Assembly (NCBI GenBank): GCA_022394775.1
Contig: JAGFCB010000022.1
Location: 1 to 64,000, forward strand
Origin: Candidatus Poribacteria bacterium
GTDB taxonomy: Bacteria; Poribacteria; WGA-4E; WGA-3G
Direction: 5' to 3'
Length of the DNA: 64,000 nt
Shown here: positions 53,478-62,042 of the stretch, in pieces
Layout of the letters: every line of letters begins with the position of its first letter
Position numbering within the stretch: position 1 is the first letter of the stretch
Notes under the pieces: generated by a model
Seen by the model: the letters and a program-made list of their open reading frames with translations, nothing else
The model's database searches: none
What the model was told of the DNA's origin: nothing
Translations under genes and position numbers: made by a program

Positions 53478-53792
53478 TTAAGACTCCGTTTCGGAGGGTG
53501 CTTTCGCAGGCGTGCTTGCCGTGTCAATCAGCGAGAGAGAATCGACGATGCCAACAATAGCGACATCGACAGGCATGCGCCTTCCGGGTATAACGCTGAC
53601 AGCATCGCCGCCGGTGACGATATAGACGATTTCGCCGACCCCGGCATCGTTTAACGTGTCAACTGCGACGAGTGGTTCAGAAATGGGGTTCTGTTTTTCG
53701 TCTAACGGTTGGACGACGAGGAGACGCGTTCCTTCTAAAGTTGGGTCTTTTCGCGTTGCGACAACGGTGCCAATAATTTTTGCTAAATCCAT
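53478..53792 (-). CDS. EutN/CcmL-family microcompartment vertex protein, copy 1
   Basis: 104 aa. MDLAKIIGTVVATRKDPTLE, LLVVQPLD, AVDTLNDAGVGEIVYIVTGG and VDVAIVGIVDSLSLID show the EutN/CcmL fold. A short tail (ASTPAKAPSETES) extends past it. It leads the three-gene operon eutN-eutN-lipoprotein, downstream of a sigma-54 regulator. In planctomycete-type microcompartments two or more EutN copies are usual, but always with BMC-H genes, which may lie elsewhere. Confidence 0.92.
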   Translation of the reverse strand: MDLAKIIGTVVATRKDPTLEGTRLLVVQPLDEKQNPISEPLVAVDTLNDAGVGEIVYIVTGGDAVSVIPGRRMPVDVAIVGIVDSLSLIDTASTPAKAPSETES

Positions 53793-53805
53793 TCGTTTTA
53801 TTTTC

Positions 53806-53930
53806 CACTATGATTATGAAACAAGTTTCGTGTGAAGCAGACGGGGTTTAAAACCCTGCCTGCAGTGGAGCTTCCGCTATGATTATGAAACAAGTTTATA
53901 CTCAACAAGTTTCGTGTGAAGTGTATTCCG
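53806..53930. repeat. Family A palindrome flanked by a copied gene end
   Basis: CTATGATTATGAAACAAG occurs at about 53809 and again at 53877, where it contains the end of the sigma-54 regulator gene. The family A palindrome (ACGGGGTTTAAAACCCTGCC) lies between. The distal copy lacks 15 nt between two AACTTG repeats. A like arrangement is at 61.9 kb. Confidence 0.7.
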
Positions 53931-55301
53931 GTTAATGCCGAGTATATCTGAGGCTTTACTTCGATTTCCGTTGGTGTGTTCAAGGACAATTTTAAAGAGA
54001 GGTTTCTCAAAAATTTCTCGGATTTCAGCGTAGAGTTCGCCTGGTGGTGCCTCGGATTCCATATACTGTTCAATGTGTGCTTTGAGCATGGCATATACCT
54101 TGGCATCGAGTTGACCTGGTTCGCTGATGGGCGTTGATTTTTCTAAGATTGGATCGAAGTGTTCAGGTAACAGCATTTGCCCTGAACACATCACGAGTGC
54201 GCGTTTGATGGCGTTTTCTAATTCGCGGACATTACCGGGCCAATCGTAAGCCGTAAGTTGTTTGACGACCTCAGTGGAGATACCGATTTCAGGCAATCGG
54301 TATTCGTCGACGAACTGGCTTGTGAACAGATCTATGAGTTCCGGTATATCCTCTTTTCGCTCGCGTAGGGGTGGGAGCGAAATCGGGATGACGTTGAGAC
54401 GGTAGTAGAGGTCTTCTCTGAATGTTTTCTGGGCAATAGCGGCTTCGAGTCGGCGGTTGGTCGCAGCAATGATGCGGACATCGACAGCGTGTGTTTCAGT
54501 GCCACCCATAGGTTCTACTTCCCGTTCTTGTAAGGCCCGTAGCAGTTTCATCTGGACTTCAATTGGCAATTCACCGATTTCATCAAGGAAGATTGTGCCG
54601 CTGTCAGCCTGTTGAAATTTTCCTTTTCTTGGGCTGTGTGCGTCGGTATAGGCACCTTTGACATGCCCGAAAAGTGCGCTTTCAATAAGGCTTGAAGGCA
54701 TGGCACCGCAATCGACAACGACAAAAGGATTATGAACCCGTCCGCTGTTTTGATGGATTAATTGGGCGACGAGTTCTTTACCGGTTCCGCTTTCACCTAA
54801 AACGAGGACGGTTTCGTCGCTGACAGCGGCACGTCCGATTTTATGGTAGACATCTTGCATTGCGGGGCTTTGTCCGACCATTTTCCCGTGTCTGTCGAAA
54901 TCAGGTGATGTTGCTGCTTTGATGTTTTTCGTCTGACTCGTTGCGGAGGCGGCGCGCGACACGAGATCGAGCAATTGCTTCTGGTCAATCGGTTTGGTGA
55001 GATAGCCATAAGCGCGTTGCTTTGCCGCGTCAATAGCGGTTTGGGTTGTACCGTGTGCTGTGATTATAATGATTGAGGCGGTGCTGTTGTGTTGCTGGAT
55101 GTCCTCGATTAATTCAAGTCCATTCGCGTCGCCTAACCAGATATCCAGTAGGATGACATCGACATTTGTTTCTTTGACGCATGCGAGGGTCTCTACGCCG
55201 TTCTGCGCTTTGAGGGTTTCATAGCCTGCTTTTTCGAGGGCGGCAGCGAGTATGTGGCGTAGGCTATCATCATCGTCAGCAATAAGCACTAAGTTCGACA
55301 T
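53883..55301 (-). CDS. NtrC-family sigma-54-dependent response regulator
   Basis: 472 aa from ATG 55301. Receiver domain with D53 (VILLDIWLGDANGLEL) and K103 (YLTKPIDQ). AAA+ domain: GESGTGKELVAQLIH (Walker A, 169-183), loop GAYTDA (216-221, the GAFTGA variant used to contact sigma-54), IFLDEIGELPIEVQMKLLRA, and DWPGNVRELENAIKR. The C-terminal Fis-type helix-turn-helix is NRSKASDILGINRNTLHTKL. It switches on a sigma-54 promoter after phosphorylation by the adjacent kinase. The start codon is 11 nt from AAGGA of a family H repeat. Just downstream is the eutN operon, a candidate target. Confidence 0.93.
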   Translation of the reverse strand: MSNLVLIADDDDSLRHILAAALEKAGYETLKAQNGVETLACVKETNVDVILLDIWLGDANGLELIEDIQQHNSTASIIIITAHGTTQTAIDAAKQRAYGYLTKPIDQKQLLDLVSRAASATSQTKNIKAATSPDFDRHGKMVGQSPAMQDVYHKIGRAAVSDETVLVLGESGTGKELVAQLIHQNSGRVHNPFVVVDCGAMPSSLIESALFGHVKGAYTDAHSPRKGKFQQADSGTIFLDEIGELPIEVQMKLLRALQEREVEPMGGTETHAVDVRIIAATNRRLEAAIAQKTFREDLYYRLNVIPISLPPLRERKEDIPELIDLFTSQFVDEYRLPEIGISTEVVKQLTAYDWPGNVRELENAIKRALVMCSGQMLLPEHFDPILEKSTPISEPGQLDAKVYAMLKAHIEQYMESEAPPGELYAEIREIFEKPLFKIVLEHTNGNRSKASDILGINRNTLHTKLVEYKLVS

Positions 55302-55330
55302 ATCTTTATATTTCCTTGCGGTTCGGTTAG
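55302..55330 (-). promoter_or_regulatory. Family H repeat carrying the ribosome-binding site
   Basis: ACCGCAAGGAAATATAAAGA then T and ATG. AAGGA-to-ATG distance is 11 nt, exactly as upstream of the YmdB-like gene and hisH. A second family H copy in the same orientation is at 55444-55467 after the kinase stop. Confidence 0.6.
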
Positions 55331-55473
55331 GTGGTTTGATGTTTTTATCTCTCTCCGTTAATCTAGAAGAAACACCCAATCAAATAAACCCGGCACGTTG
55401 TTTGGGACTACATATCTTTATATTTTTTTTCGTTCGATTTTTTATATTTCCTTGCGGTTCGGTTAATAAATCG

Positions 55474-57048
55474 CTAATAGGTAGGGAGTGACACGATGAA
55501 CGCTGTACCGGTTTCGAGGTTCGCATCAATTTCAATGCTGCCTTGGTGTTCGGCAAGGATTTTTTGGCTGATGTAAAGCCCAAGTCCGGTTCCCTTCTGT
55601 TTAGTGGTATAAAACGGATCGAAAAGCATAGGAATATCTTCAGTCAGGATTCCGGGACCGTCGTCCTGAACCCGCACACGCACGACTTCCGTATCTGAAA
55701 GGTATTCCGTCTGAATTGTCAATGTTCCGCCTGTATCCATTGCTTCAATAGCGTTGTAAAATAGGTTGAGCAGTACCTGTGTGATTCCGTCTTCGTTTAT
55801 CTTGAGTTGTGGGCAGTTGCTGTCATATTGCGTGTCTACTTTAATGGCGTGATGCTCCAATTCGGGGCGACAGGTAGCGAGGCTGCTCCCAAGCAGCTGA
55901 TGGATGTCAACCTGTTTTGCGGCTTGCATGGCGGGTTTGCTGAAAGCGAGTAGCTGCTCAATGAACCGATTTAGCCTATCCACCTCTTTGATGATGATTG
56001 CGGTGTATTCCTTAATCTCTTTTTGAGAGAGTTGTACTTTGCCGGAATGGGTTCTAACAGGTGCATCGGCTCCGGTTTCAGTGTGCTGGAGCAATTGGGT
56101 ACCGAGTCGGATACTCCCCAATGGGTTTCGGACCTCGTGTGCGATAGTTCGTACCAATCTACCGAGTGTTGCCATCCGTTCTGATTCGACGAGTGCGTCG
56201 ATTGTCTGCTGGATTTTGACGCGTTGTGCGATGGTTGAGGCGATAATTGTTAGGAGTCGTCGGTCGTCCTCTGCTGAAAATTCATCTGATGCCTTGTCGA
56301 TTGTCAAAGTCCCAATAACATGTTCGTCTACCACGATTGGGATACACCAGAAAGCGATAATATCCTTAGATTCGACGCGTTCTGGCTCGAAAAGTTTAAC
56401 GTAACTGCGTGGACGCCGGGTTTGCGGGACACCGATGGCTTTGCCGGAGGTGAGTACCTGTTTTTGAATGTCTTCCATCTGGTCATCTGTGCCACGCTTC
56501 ATCTCAGCCGGAGTGAGTCCTAAGACGGCTTCTACGGAAGTGACTACCTTCCCCTTATCGTAGAGATGTAAAGCGCCACGGTATATGCCGAGTCGTTTGG
56601 ACAGAATTTCAATGATGCGCTGGAAGAGTCCCTTTAGCTCAAGATCGGTATTTGCCGCTTGGCTCACTTCAAAAAGTGTGGAGATGTCTCGTACCTGTTT
56701 TTCTAAATTCGCATTAACGCTGTTAATTTCCTCTATTTCTTCGACACCGCTACGGCGTTGAGTCTGAAATTGGCGGATGACCCGGATAACACCGAATACG
56801 AGGAACGGATAGAGCAGTGCGATAATGATGCTCTCGGTTTGCTGTGGGTACCGGAAGACGTAGACCCAATTGGCTACCGCTGTGATACCGATCAGGATGT
56901 TTTGCCCACGGGGTCGAGCGTATATGACAGCGAGCATCATCACGCCGTAGTAGGAGTGGCTCGCCGCGGCGTAGTACTCCTGCATCTGGAACAGGTGTGC
57001 ACTAATATTGATAAGAAATACAAGTAATGCTAAGAAAAACGTTATCAT
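55474..57048 (-). CDS. Sensor histidine kinase with membrane and GAF domains
   Basis: 524 aa. The first 90 residues hold three hydrophobic helices (ITFFLALLVFLINISAHLFQ and ILIGITAVANWVYVF). A GAF domain follows at about 130-280 (NTDLELKGLFQRIIEILSKR). The dimerisation helix has phospho-His in TIAHEVRNPLGSIRLGTQLL. The ATPase domain shows LLNLFYNAIEAM, VQDDGPGILTED and KGTGLGLYISQKILAEHQGS. It should phosphorylate the adjacent sigma-54 regulator; the 172-nt gap between them holds family H copies. The signal is unknown. Confidence 0.93.
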   Translation of the reverse strand: MITFFLALLVFLINISAHLFQMQEYYAAASHSYYGVMMLAVIYARPRGQNILIGITAVANWVYVFRYPQQTESIIIALLYPFLVFGVIRVIRQFQTQRRSGVEEIEEINSVNANLEKQVRDISTLFEVSQAANTDLELKGLFQRIIEILSKRLGIYRGALHLYDKGKVVTSVEAVLGLTPAEMKRGTDDQMEDIQKQVLTSGKAIGVPQTRRPRSYVKLFEPERVESKDIIAFWCIPIVVDEHVIGTLTIDKASDEFSAEDDRRLLTIIASTIAQRVKIQQTIDALVESERMATLGRLVRTIAHEVRNPLGSIRLGTQLLQHTETGADAPVRTHSGKVQLSQKEIKEYTAIIIKEVDRLNRFIEQLLAFSKPAMQAAKQVDIHQLLGSSLATCRPELEHHAIKVDTQYDSNCPQLKINEDGITQVLLNLFYNAIEAMDTGGTLTIQTEYLSDTEVVRVRVQDDGPGILTEDIPMLFDPFYTTKQKGTGLGLYISQKILAEHQGSIEIDANLETGTAFIVSLPTY

Positions 57049-57104
57049 CTTTTAGTTATCAGTTTTCAGGACGATTTTTCTGCGAAAAATCTTTCAGTTA
57101 TCAG

Positions 57105-57716
57105 TTAAGAGGCGATTTTCAGAAAATTGTTGAGCATTTTTAGCCCGACGCGTCCGCTCTTTTCGAGATGGAACTGTGTTGCGATGAGATTATCTTGGGC
57201 AATCGCGCTACAGAATTCAAGCCCGTACTGCGTCTTCCCTATCACAATGTCCTCTTTTTTCGGTTCAGGATAGTAGGAGTTGACGAAATAGAAGTGTGCG
57301 GGATTCGGGACACCGTGAAAGATGGCGTGTGTCCTTGTCTGATACACTTCATTCCACCCGATTTGTGGGACTTTTAGCGTCTTTGTGTCTGTTGGGTATT
57401 TCTTTACCTGTCCGGTTAGGAGTCCGAGGCATTCGGCATCTTCCTCTTCGCTGTGTTCAAAAAGGATCTGGATACCGATACAAATACCGAGCATCGGTTT
57501 GCCTGTGCGGTAGAAGTCTGTTAGTACATGATTAAGTCCGCGCTTCTGTAACGTTTGCATCGTGGCTTTTGCGGCACCGACACCGGGAAAGATGACGCGA
57601 TCCGCCGCGAGTATCGTTTCGGTGTCGGATGTAATCTGATTTTTGTAGCCGAGGTGTGTTAATGCGCGTGCAACGCTGGTGAGGTTGCCTGCGTCATAAT
57701 CTATAATTGCGATCAC
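57105..57716 (-). CDS. hisH: Imidazole glycerol phosphate synthase, glutaminase subunit
   Basis: 203 aa, from GTG 57716. Glutaminase partner of HisF in histidine synthesis. Nucleophile Cys79 in MLGICIGIQILFEHSEEE; the catalytic His/Glu pair in QFHLEKSGRVGLKMLN. VIFPGVGAAKATMQTL and HFYFVNSYYPEPK are family features. AAGGA in a family H repeat is 11 nt from the GTG. hisF is not nearby; the gene sits between the kinase and riboflavin genes. Confidence 0.95.
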   Translation of the reverse strand: MIAIIDYDAGNLTSVARALTHLGYKNQITSDTETILAADRVIFPGVGAAKATMQTLQKRGLNHVLTDFYRTGKPMLGICIGIQILFEHSEEEDAECLGLLTGQVKKYPTDTKTLKVPQIGWNEVYQTRTHAIFHGVPNPAHFYFVNSYYPEPKKEDIVIGKTQYGLEFCSAIAQDNLIATQFHLEKSGRVGLKMLNNFLKIAS

Positions 57717-57745
57717 TCTTTTATATTTCCTTGCGGTTCGGTTAG
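57717..57745 (-). promoter_or_regulatory. Family H repeat carrying the ribosome-binding site
   Basis: ACCGCAAGGAAATATAAAAG then A and GTG. This is the third copy with AAGGA exactly 11 nt from the start codon. Next to it is the CGTACTCGCCCATAAGCGAT module also found at 4.9 kb. Confidence 0.6.
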
Positions 57746-57855
57746 GGTTTGTTTAGGGTTTGAAGCACATTTCCGTACATCTATGAAGAAACACCCCAGC
57801 AAAACGCCTCCATTTTGCGGCGTACTCGCCCATAAGCGATCTGCTTCATTACGGG

Positions 57856-58347
57856 CTAAGTTTCGTTTTGATTTAGGGTTTTTTCAATTGTTTTATAGAG
57901 GTTTACTGTCTCGATGCCAGCAATAGCGGCTTCGGCACCTTTGTTTCCTGCCTTGATACCGGCGCGTTCGAGTGCTTGCTCTATTGTATCTGTGGTGATG
58001 ACCCCGTAGATGACTGGGATCCCAGTGTTGGCAGATAGATGGGAGATCCCCTTCGCGCTTTCGGCGGCAACATAATCGAAGTGGGGTGTCGCGCCTCGGA
58101 TAACTGCGCCGAGGCAGAGCAGGGCGTCGTATTTTTTATTTTCCGCGAGGCGTTTAGCGACTCCGGGAATCTCGAATGCACCCGGTGTCCAAAAGACATC
58201 AACTGCATCCAAGTCAACGCCGTGTCGTTTTAGTGCGTCTAACGCGCCAGCGAGAAGTTTTTCGGTAACGAAGCTATTGAATCGGCTGACAACAATACCG
58301 AAAGTGAGACCTTCGGCGATGAGATCACCTTCGTAGACGTTTGGCAT
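57856..58347 (-). CDS. ribH: 6,7-dimethyl-8-ribityllumazine synthase
   Basis: 163 aa. Condenses the ribitylaminouracil with dihydroxybutanone phosphate to lumazine. Family motifs: [59 protein letters not shown] (catalytic His) and [40 protein letters not shown] ends the core. Part of the minus-strand block ribD-ribE-ribBA-ribH, each gene separated by family repeats. Confidence 0.96.
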   Translation of the reverse strand: MPNVYEGDLIAEGLTFGIVVSRFNSFVTEKLLAGALDALKRHGVDLDAVDVFWTPGAFEIPGVAKRLAENKKYDALLCLGAVIRGATPHFDYVAAESAKGISHLSANTGIPVIYGVITTDTIEQALERAGIKAGNKGAEAAIAGIETVNLYKTIEKTLNQNET

Positions 58348-58526
58348 TTTTTTACCTATTAAATCTGGTCACCGTTCCACTACGTTTTGCGGCGTACTCG
58401 CCCATAAGCGATCTGCTTCACGGTGGTTTCTGGTTAAGTTCAAACCGGTCAGGGTTATGAAAGGGTTTCCGAATAATTCAAATTAGGACGTTGTCAACAA
58501 CTTGATGCCCCATCGCAGACAGAAAT

Positions 58527-59759
58527 TTATTCCTCGTCGAGGAGGAGGTGTCCAAGTTTGGAACGTTTTGTTTCCAAATATCTGCGATTAAAAGAATTGG
58601 GTTTAGTTTGAAGCGGCACCCGCTCAACGATTTCGAGTCCGTGTCCATCCAATCCTTTGACCTTTTGAGGGTTGTTTGTCATCAGTCGCATTTTTCGGAC
58701 CCCTAAGTCCGCTAATATCTGTGCCCCGATCCCGTAATCGCGCAAATCTGCGGGGTATCCGAGGTGTTCGTTCGCTTCGACAGTATCTAATCCATCATTA
58801 TCTTGTAGTTGATAGGCACGGAGTTTCTCTTTAAGCCCCATCCCTCTGCCTTCTTGTCGCATGTAGAGCAGCACGCCTCTGCCTTCCGTTTCAATAGTTT
58901 GGAGGGCGATTTCGAGTTGCTCGCCACAATCGCATCTGAGTGAACCAAACACATCGCCGGTGAGGCATTGTGAATGGACGCGGACTAAGAGCGGTGCCGC
59001 ATCGGCGATATCGCCTTTTGTGAGTGCGATGTGTGTTCTATCTGTTTCAATGTTCTCGCCTGTTGTATCAGTGCTTTCGTAGGCGTGAAGTTTGAATTCG
59101 CCGTGTGCGGTAGGTATATCAGCAGTAGCGACGCGTTTAATCAGCGTCTCCGTCTGGCGGCGGTATGCGATTAGGTCAGCGATGGTGATAATTTTGAGTT
59201 GATGTTTGGCGGCGAATTCCATTAACTCGGGGACACGCGCCATACTGCCGTCCGCGTTGAGTATTTCACAGAGGACACCTGCGGGGTATAACCCAGCCAT
59301 GCGTGATAAATCAACAGTGGCTTCGGTATGCCCTGCGCGCCGGAGTACCCCGCCGGGTTCTGCTTCTAAAGGGAAGATGTGTCCGGGTCGAACAAAATCT
59401 GAGGGCACAGCATCGGCATCAACAAATTTCTGTATTGTGTATGCGCGTTCTTGTGCGGAGATCCCGGTTGTTACCTCTTTCGCGTCAATAGTGACAGTGA
59501 ATGCGGTTTGCATTTGCGCCGTGTTGGCGGCGACCATCGGTTGGAGTTCAAGTTCAGCGAGCCGTTCTGAACAGGTGGGTAAACATATCAACCCTCTGCC
59601 GTGTGTCGCCATGAAATTAATAGTCTCTGCTGTCACCTTTTCAGCTGCCATGATGAGGTCGCCTTCGTTTTCACGGTCGGGTTCATCAACGACGATAATC
59701 AATTCTCCGTTTGCGATTGCAGAGAGTGCTTCAGGAATGGTATTAAAATTATTTGGCAT
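58527..59759 (-). CDS. ribBA: Bifunctional dihydroxybutanone phosphate synthase / GTP cyclohydrolase II
   Basis: 410 aa. RibB domain (1-205): [50 protein letters not shown] and [20 protein letters not shown]. RibA domain (about 206-400): zinc cysteines in [20 protein letters not shown], then [20 protein letters not shown] and [20 protein letters not shown]. It supplies both substrates of the pathway. Upstream is a family C repeat; the frame starts at ATG 59759. Confidence 0.97.
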   Translation of the reverse strand: MPNNFNTIPEALSAIANGELIIVVDEPDRENEGDLIMAAEKVTAETINFMATHGRGLICLPTCSERLAELELQPMVAANTAQMQTAFTVTIDAKEVTTGISAQERAYTIQKFVDADAVPSDFVRPGHIFPLEAEPGGVLRRAGHTEATVDLSRMAGLYPAGVLCEILNADGSMARVPELMEFAAKHQLKIITIADLIAYRRQTETLIKRVATADIPTAHGEFKLHAYESTDTTGENIETDRTHIALTKGDIADAAPLLVRVHSQCLTGDVFGSLRCDCGEQLEIALQTIETEGRGVLLYMRQEGRGMGLKEKLRAYQLQDNDGLDTVEANEHLGYPADLRDYGIGAQILADLGVRKMRLMTNNPQKVKGLDGHGLEIVERVPLQTKPNSFNRRYLETKRSKLGHLLLDEE

Positions 59760-59871
59760 AATGGCTATCGGTTATCGGCTATCGGCTGTCGGCTGTCGGT
59801 AACAAGAGGTTTCTGATTAACAAAAACCCTCTTTACCGATTGCTGACTGCTGACTGCCACTCCCCTGACTG
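59760..59871. repeat. Inverted family C-type repeat
   Basis: TATCGGTTATCGGCTATCGG near 59765 and complementary CCGATTGCTGACTGCTGACT near 59836, a family C variant between ribE and ribBA. No gene. Confidence 0.6.
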
Positions 59872-60543
59872 CTATTCGATGTATCCGTGTTTTGCTAAGA
59901 AATTCAGATTGAGTATCTCAGAAGCAGGTTCCTCAGTCCAATCCTGCTTTATGTTCCCGTTTTTAAGAAGCGTTTCGAGATAACGCGCGATGATGTCAAC
60001 TTCAAGGTTGACGCTGGCACCGATGCGTTTCGCGCCTAAAGTGGTCACCTGCTTCGTATGTGGAATCAAGGCGACTTCAAAAGCATCATCAAAGAGACTC
60101 GATACGGTTAGACTGATGCCATCGACGGTCACGCACCCTTTATATGCGATATAGGGTCTGAGGTTGCGGCTCATCGTCACCTGCATCAGAGAAGCATCGC
60201 CTTCGTCTTTCCAAGCGGAGATTGTAGCGACTTCGTCTACGTGCCCAAGCACGAGGTGTCCGCCGAGTCTATCGCTTAACTGGAGCGAGCGTTCAAGGTT
60301 AATTTGTTCACCGACCTTCCGTTCGCCTAATGTCGTGCGGCGTAGAGTTTCAGCAGATATATCAGCAGTGAACGCCTCCGGTGTCAGTGCCCGGATTGTA
60401 AGACAAGCACCGTCAACGGCGATACTATCACCGACCTTTGCATCGGCGAGGATGTCCCTCGCCTGAATTTCGAGGATGACTCCTTGTGATAGCCGTTGGA
60501 TATTTCGGATTGTTCCGAGTTCTTCAACGATCCCGGTGAACAT
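59872..60543 (-). CDS. ribE: Riboflavin synthase, alpha chain
   Basis: 223 aa. Dismutates two lumazines to riboflavin. Two tandem lumazine-binding domains: MFTGIVEELGTIRNIQRLSQ with GDSIAVDGACLTIRAL in the first, and GHLVLGHVDEVATIS with GCVTVDGISLTVSSL in the second. LIPHTKQVTTLGAKRIGASV and NLEVDIIARYLETLL close the fold. The C-terminal 25 residues are extra. Confidence 0.95.
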   Translation of the reverse strand: MFTGIVEELGTIRNIQRLSQGVILEIQARDILADAKVGDSIAVDGACLTIRALTPEAFTADISAETLRRTTLGERKVGEQINLERSLQLSDRLGGHLVLGHVDEVATISAWKDEGDASLMQVTMSRNLRPYIAYKGCVTVDGISLTVSSLFDDAFEVALIPHTKQVTTLGAKRIGASVNLEVDIIARYLETLLKNGNIKQDWTEEPASEILNLNFLAKHGYIE

Positions 60544-60767
60544 ATTATAGGTACCTCTACCAGTTATCAGTTATCAGTTTCCAGTTATCAGTTAAGAGAC
60601 CCCTTGTAGTGGGTACAAACCTTGTTACTGCCACAAGCATCTTAGTTTTCAGTTTCCAGTTATCAGTTAAGAGACCGCTTGTAGTGGGTACAAACCTTGT
60701 TACTGCCACAAGAACGGAACTGACAACTCTTCGCATTTCTTTTAGACAGTTAGGAAACTGAATAGGT
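60544..60767. repeat. Tandem duplication of a family C-containing unit
   Basis: Two direct copies (about 60574-60640 and 60655-60713) of CAGTTATCAGTTAAGAGACC, CTTGTAGTGGGTACAAACC and TTGTTACTGCCACAAG. The TTGTAGTGGGTACAAACCTT inner part is found again near 33560 in altered form. No gene. Confidence 0.7.
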
Positions 60768-61868
60768 CTACAGGTACCCTTCTATGAGAAAGTCATCGTC
60801 AGGCATCGGTGTGATACGGATGCGTTGTAAATGCGGTACATCCTTCAAAGTGGGCACTCCTTCACCCCCGATAGGTCCCGGTGCATTCCGTCCACCGATG
60901 AGTTTAGGTGCTACGAAGCACATAACTTTATCGACGATACCAGCGGCTATAGCGGAGGCATTGATTTCGCCGCCGCCCTCTATTAAGACACTTGTTATCT
61001 CGCGTTTTCCCAATGTTTCCATCAAATTCATAAAACAGACCTTACCGTGCGCAGCTGGTGTCGTTAGCACTTCCGCGCCAGCCTTTTCGAGTGCCTTGAT
61101 ATTCGCCATCGGTGCGTCAGGCGTTACAGCAACGATAACACCGGTACTGCTTTCGACGTTGAAAATGCGTGCGTCTGTCGGTGTCCTTCCGTGCGAATCC
61201 AGCACAATCCGGGTTGCGTCTTGTCCTTCCCTATCTTGAAGTCGGGTTGTCAGTGAAGGATTATCGCGTTCAACTGTGCCTTTACCGACGAGAATCGCAT
61301 CTACTTCGTCTCGGATCTCATGTCCGCGCAGTCGCGATGCCTCAGATGTAATCCATTGCGATTCGCCTGCGGTTGTCGCTATTTTTCCATCGAGGCTCAT
61401 AGCAGTTTTGAGGACAACAAACGGCAGACCGGTTTGGATGTATTTCTTGTGGACTTCGTTTAATTCCGCTGCTTCGTGCGTACATATACCGACATGAACA
61501 CGGATGTTGGCTTCCTCAAGTTGGCGAACCCCTTTGCCTGCGACGCTCGGATTCGGATCGACTTCTGCGATGTAGACGTTCGCGATGCCAGCCTGAATCA
61601 CAGCCGCTGTGCAGGGCGGAGTGCGTCCCCAGTGGCAACACGGCTCAAGGTTCGTGTAGAGTGTTGCACCTTTGGCATTTTCACCTGCGGCGTTTAGCGC
61701 ATGGACTTCGGCATGTGCGGTTCCCGCTTTTTGATGGTAACCTTCACCAATAACCGTACCGTCTTTTACAATGACTGTGCCAACGAGTGGGTTGGGACTG
61801 GTGCGTCCTTTTGCTTGTTTTGCCAACACGAGTGCGCGTTGCATGAAGGTTATATGTGCTTTGTCCAT
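60768..61868 (-). CDS. ribD: Bifunctional riboflavin deaminase-reductase
   Basis: 366 aa. Deaminase domain with zinc site H52-A-E54 (GTAHAEVHALNAAGENAKGA) and C77, C86 (NLEPCCHWGRTPPCTAAVIQ). Reductase domain follows: LPFVVLKTAMSLDGKIATTA, ITSEASRLRGHEIRDEVDAI, RIVLDSHGRTP and SVLIEGGGEINASAIAAGIV. No FMN riboswitch was recognised in the leader; a sigma-70-type promoter lies 29 nt before the ATG. It is the first gene of the riboflavin group. Confidence 0.96.
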   Translation of the reverse strand: MDKAHITFMQRALVLAKQAKGRTSPNPLVGTVIVKDGTVIGEGYHQKAGTAHAEVHALNAAGENAKGATLYTNLEPCCHWGRTPPCTAAVIQAGIANVYIAEVDPNPSVAGKGVRQLEEANIRVHVGICTHEAAELNEVHKKYIQTGLPFVVLKTAMSLDGKIATTAGESQWITSEASRLRGHEIRDEVDAILVGKGTVERDNPSLTTRLQDREGQDATRIVLDSHGRTPTDARIFNVESSTGVIVAVTPDAPMANIKALEKAGAEVLTTPAAHGKVCFMNLMETLGKREITSVLIEGGGEINASAIAAGIVDKVMCFVAPKLIGGRNAPGPIGGEGVPTLKDVPHLQRIRITPMPDDDFLIEGYL

Positions 61869-61896
61869 GCTGAAAACCGAAAACCTTTGCTTGTAT

Positions 61897-61924
61897 AGTA
61901 TATCATATTTTTCTGGGAAATCAA
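61897..61924 (-). promoter_or_regulatory. Candidate ribD promoter
   Basis: Minus strand: TTGATT (61924-61919), 16-nt spacer, TATACT (61902-61897), 29 nt before the ribD ATG. The -35 lies inside a duplicated segment copied from the 3' end of the upstream peroxiredoxin gene. Confidence 0.5.
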
Positions 61925-62042
61925 ATTATTTATTAAAGTTTCGCTGTTGCTTTTAAGCAGCCCTCTTGCAGGCGGGGTTTCAAACCCCGCTTGCAGGGCT
62001 GGGAAATCAAATTATTTATTAAAGTTTCGCTATTGCTTTCAA
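61913..62042. repeat. Family A palindrome between copies of a 40-bp gene end
   Basis: CTGGGAAATCAAATTATTTA starts at 61913 and again at 61999, each copy continuing for about 44 nt with two mismatches. The right copy holds the stop and last codons of the peroxiredoxin gene. Between them is GGCGGGGTTTCAAACCCCGC. Confidence 0.75.

Noticed and set aside
61869-62000. FMN riboswitch upstream of ribD
   Set aside because: No RFN-type conserved blocks; the leader is only about 30 nt from the promoter to the ATG.
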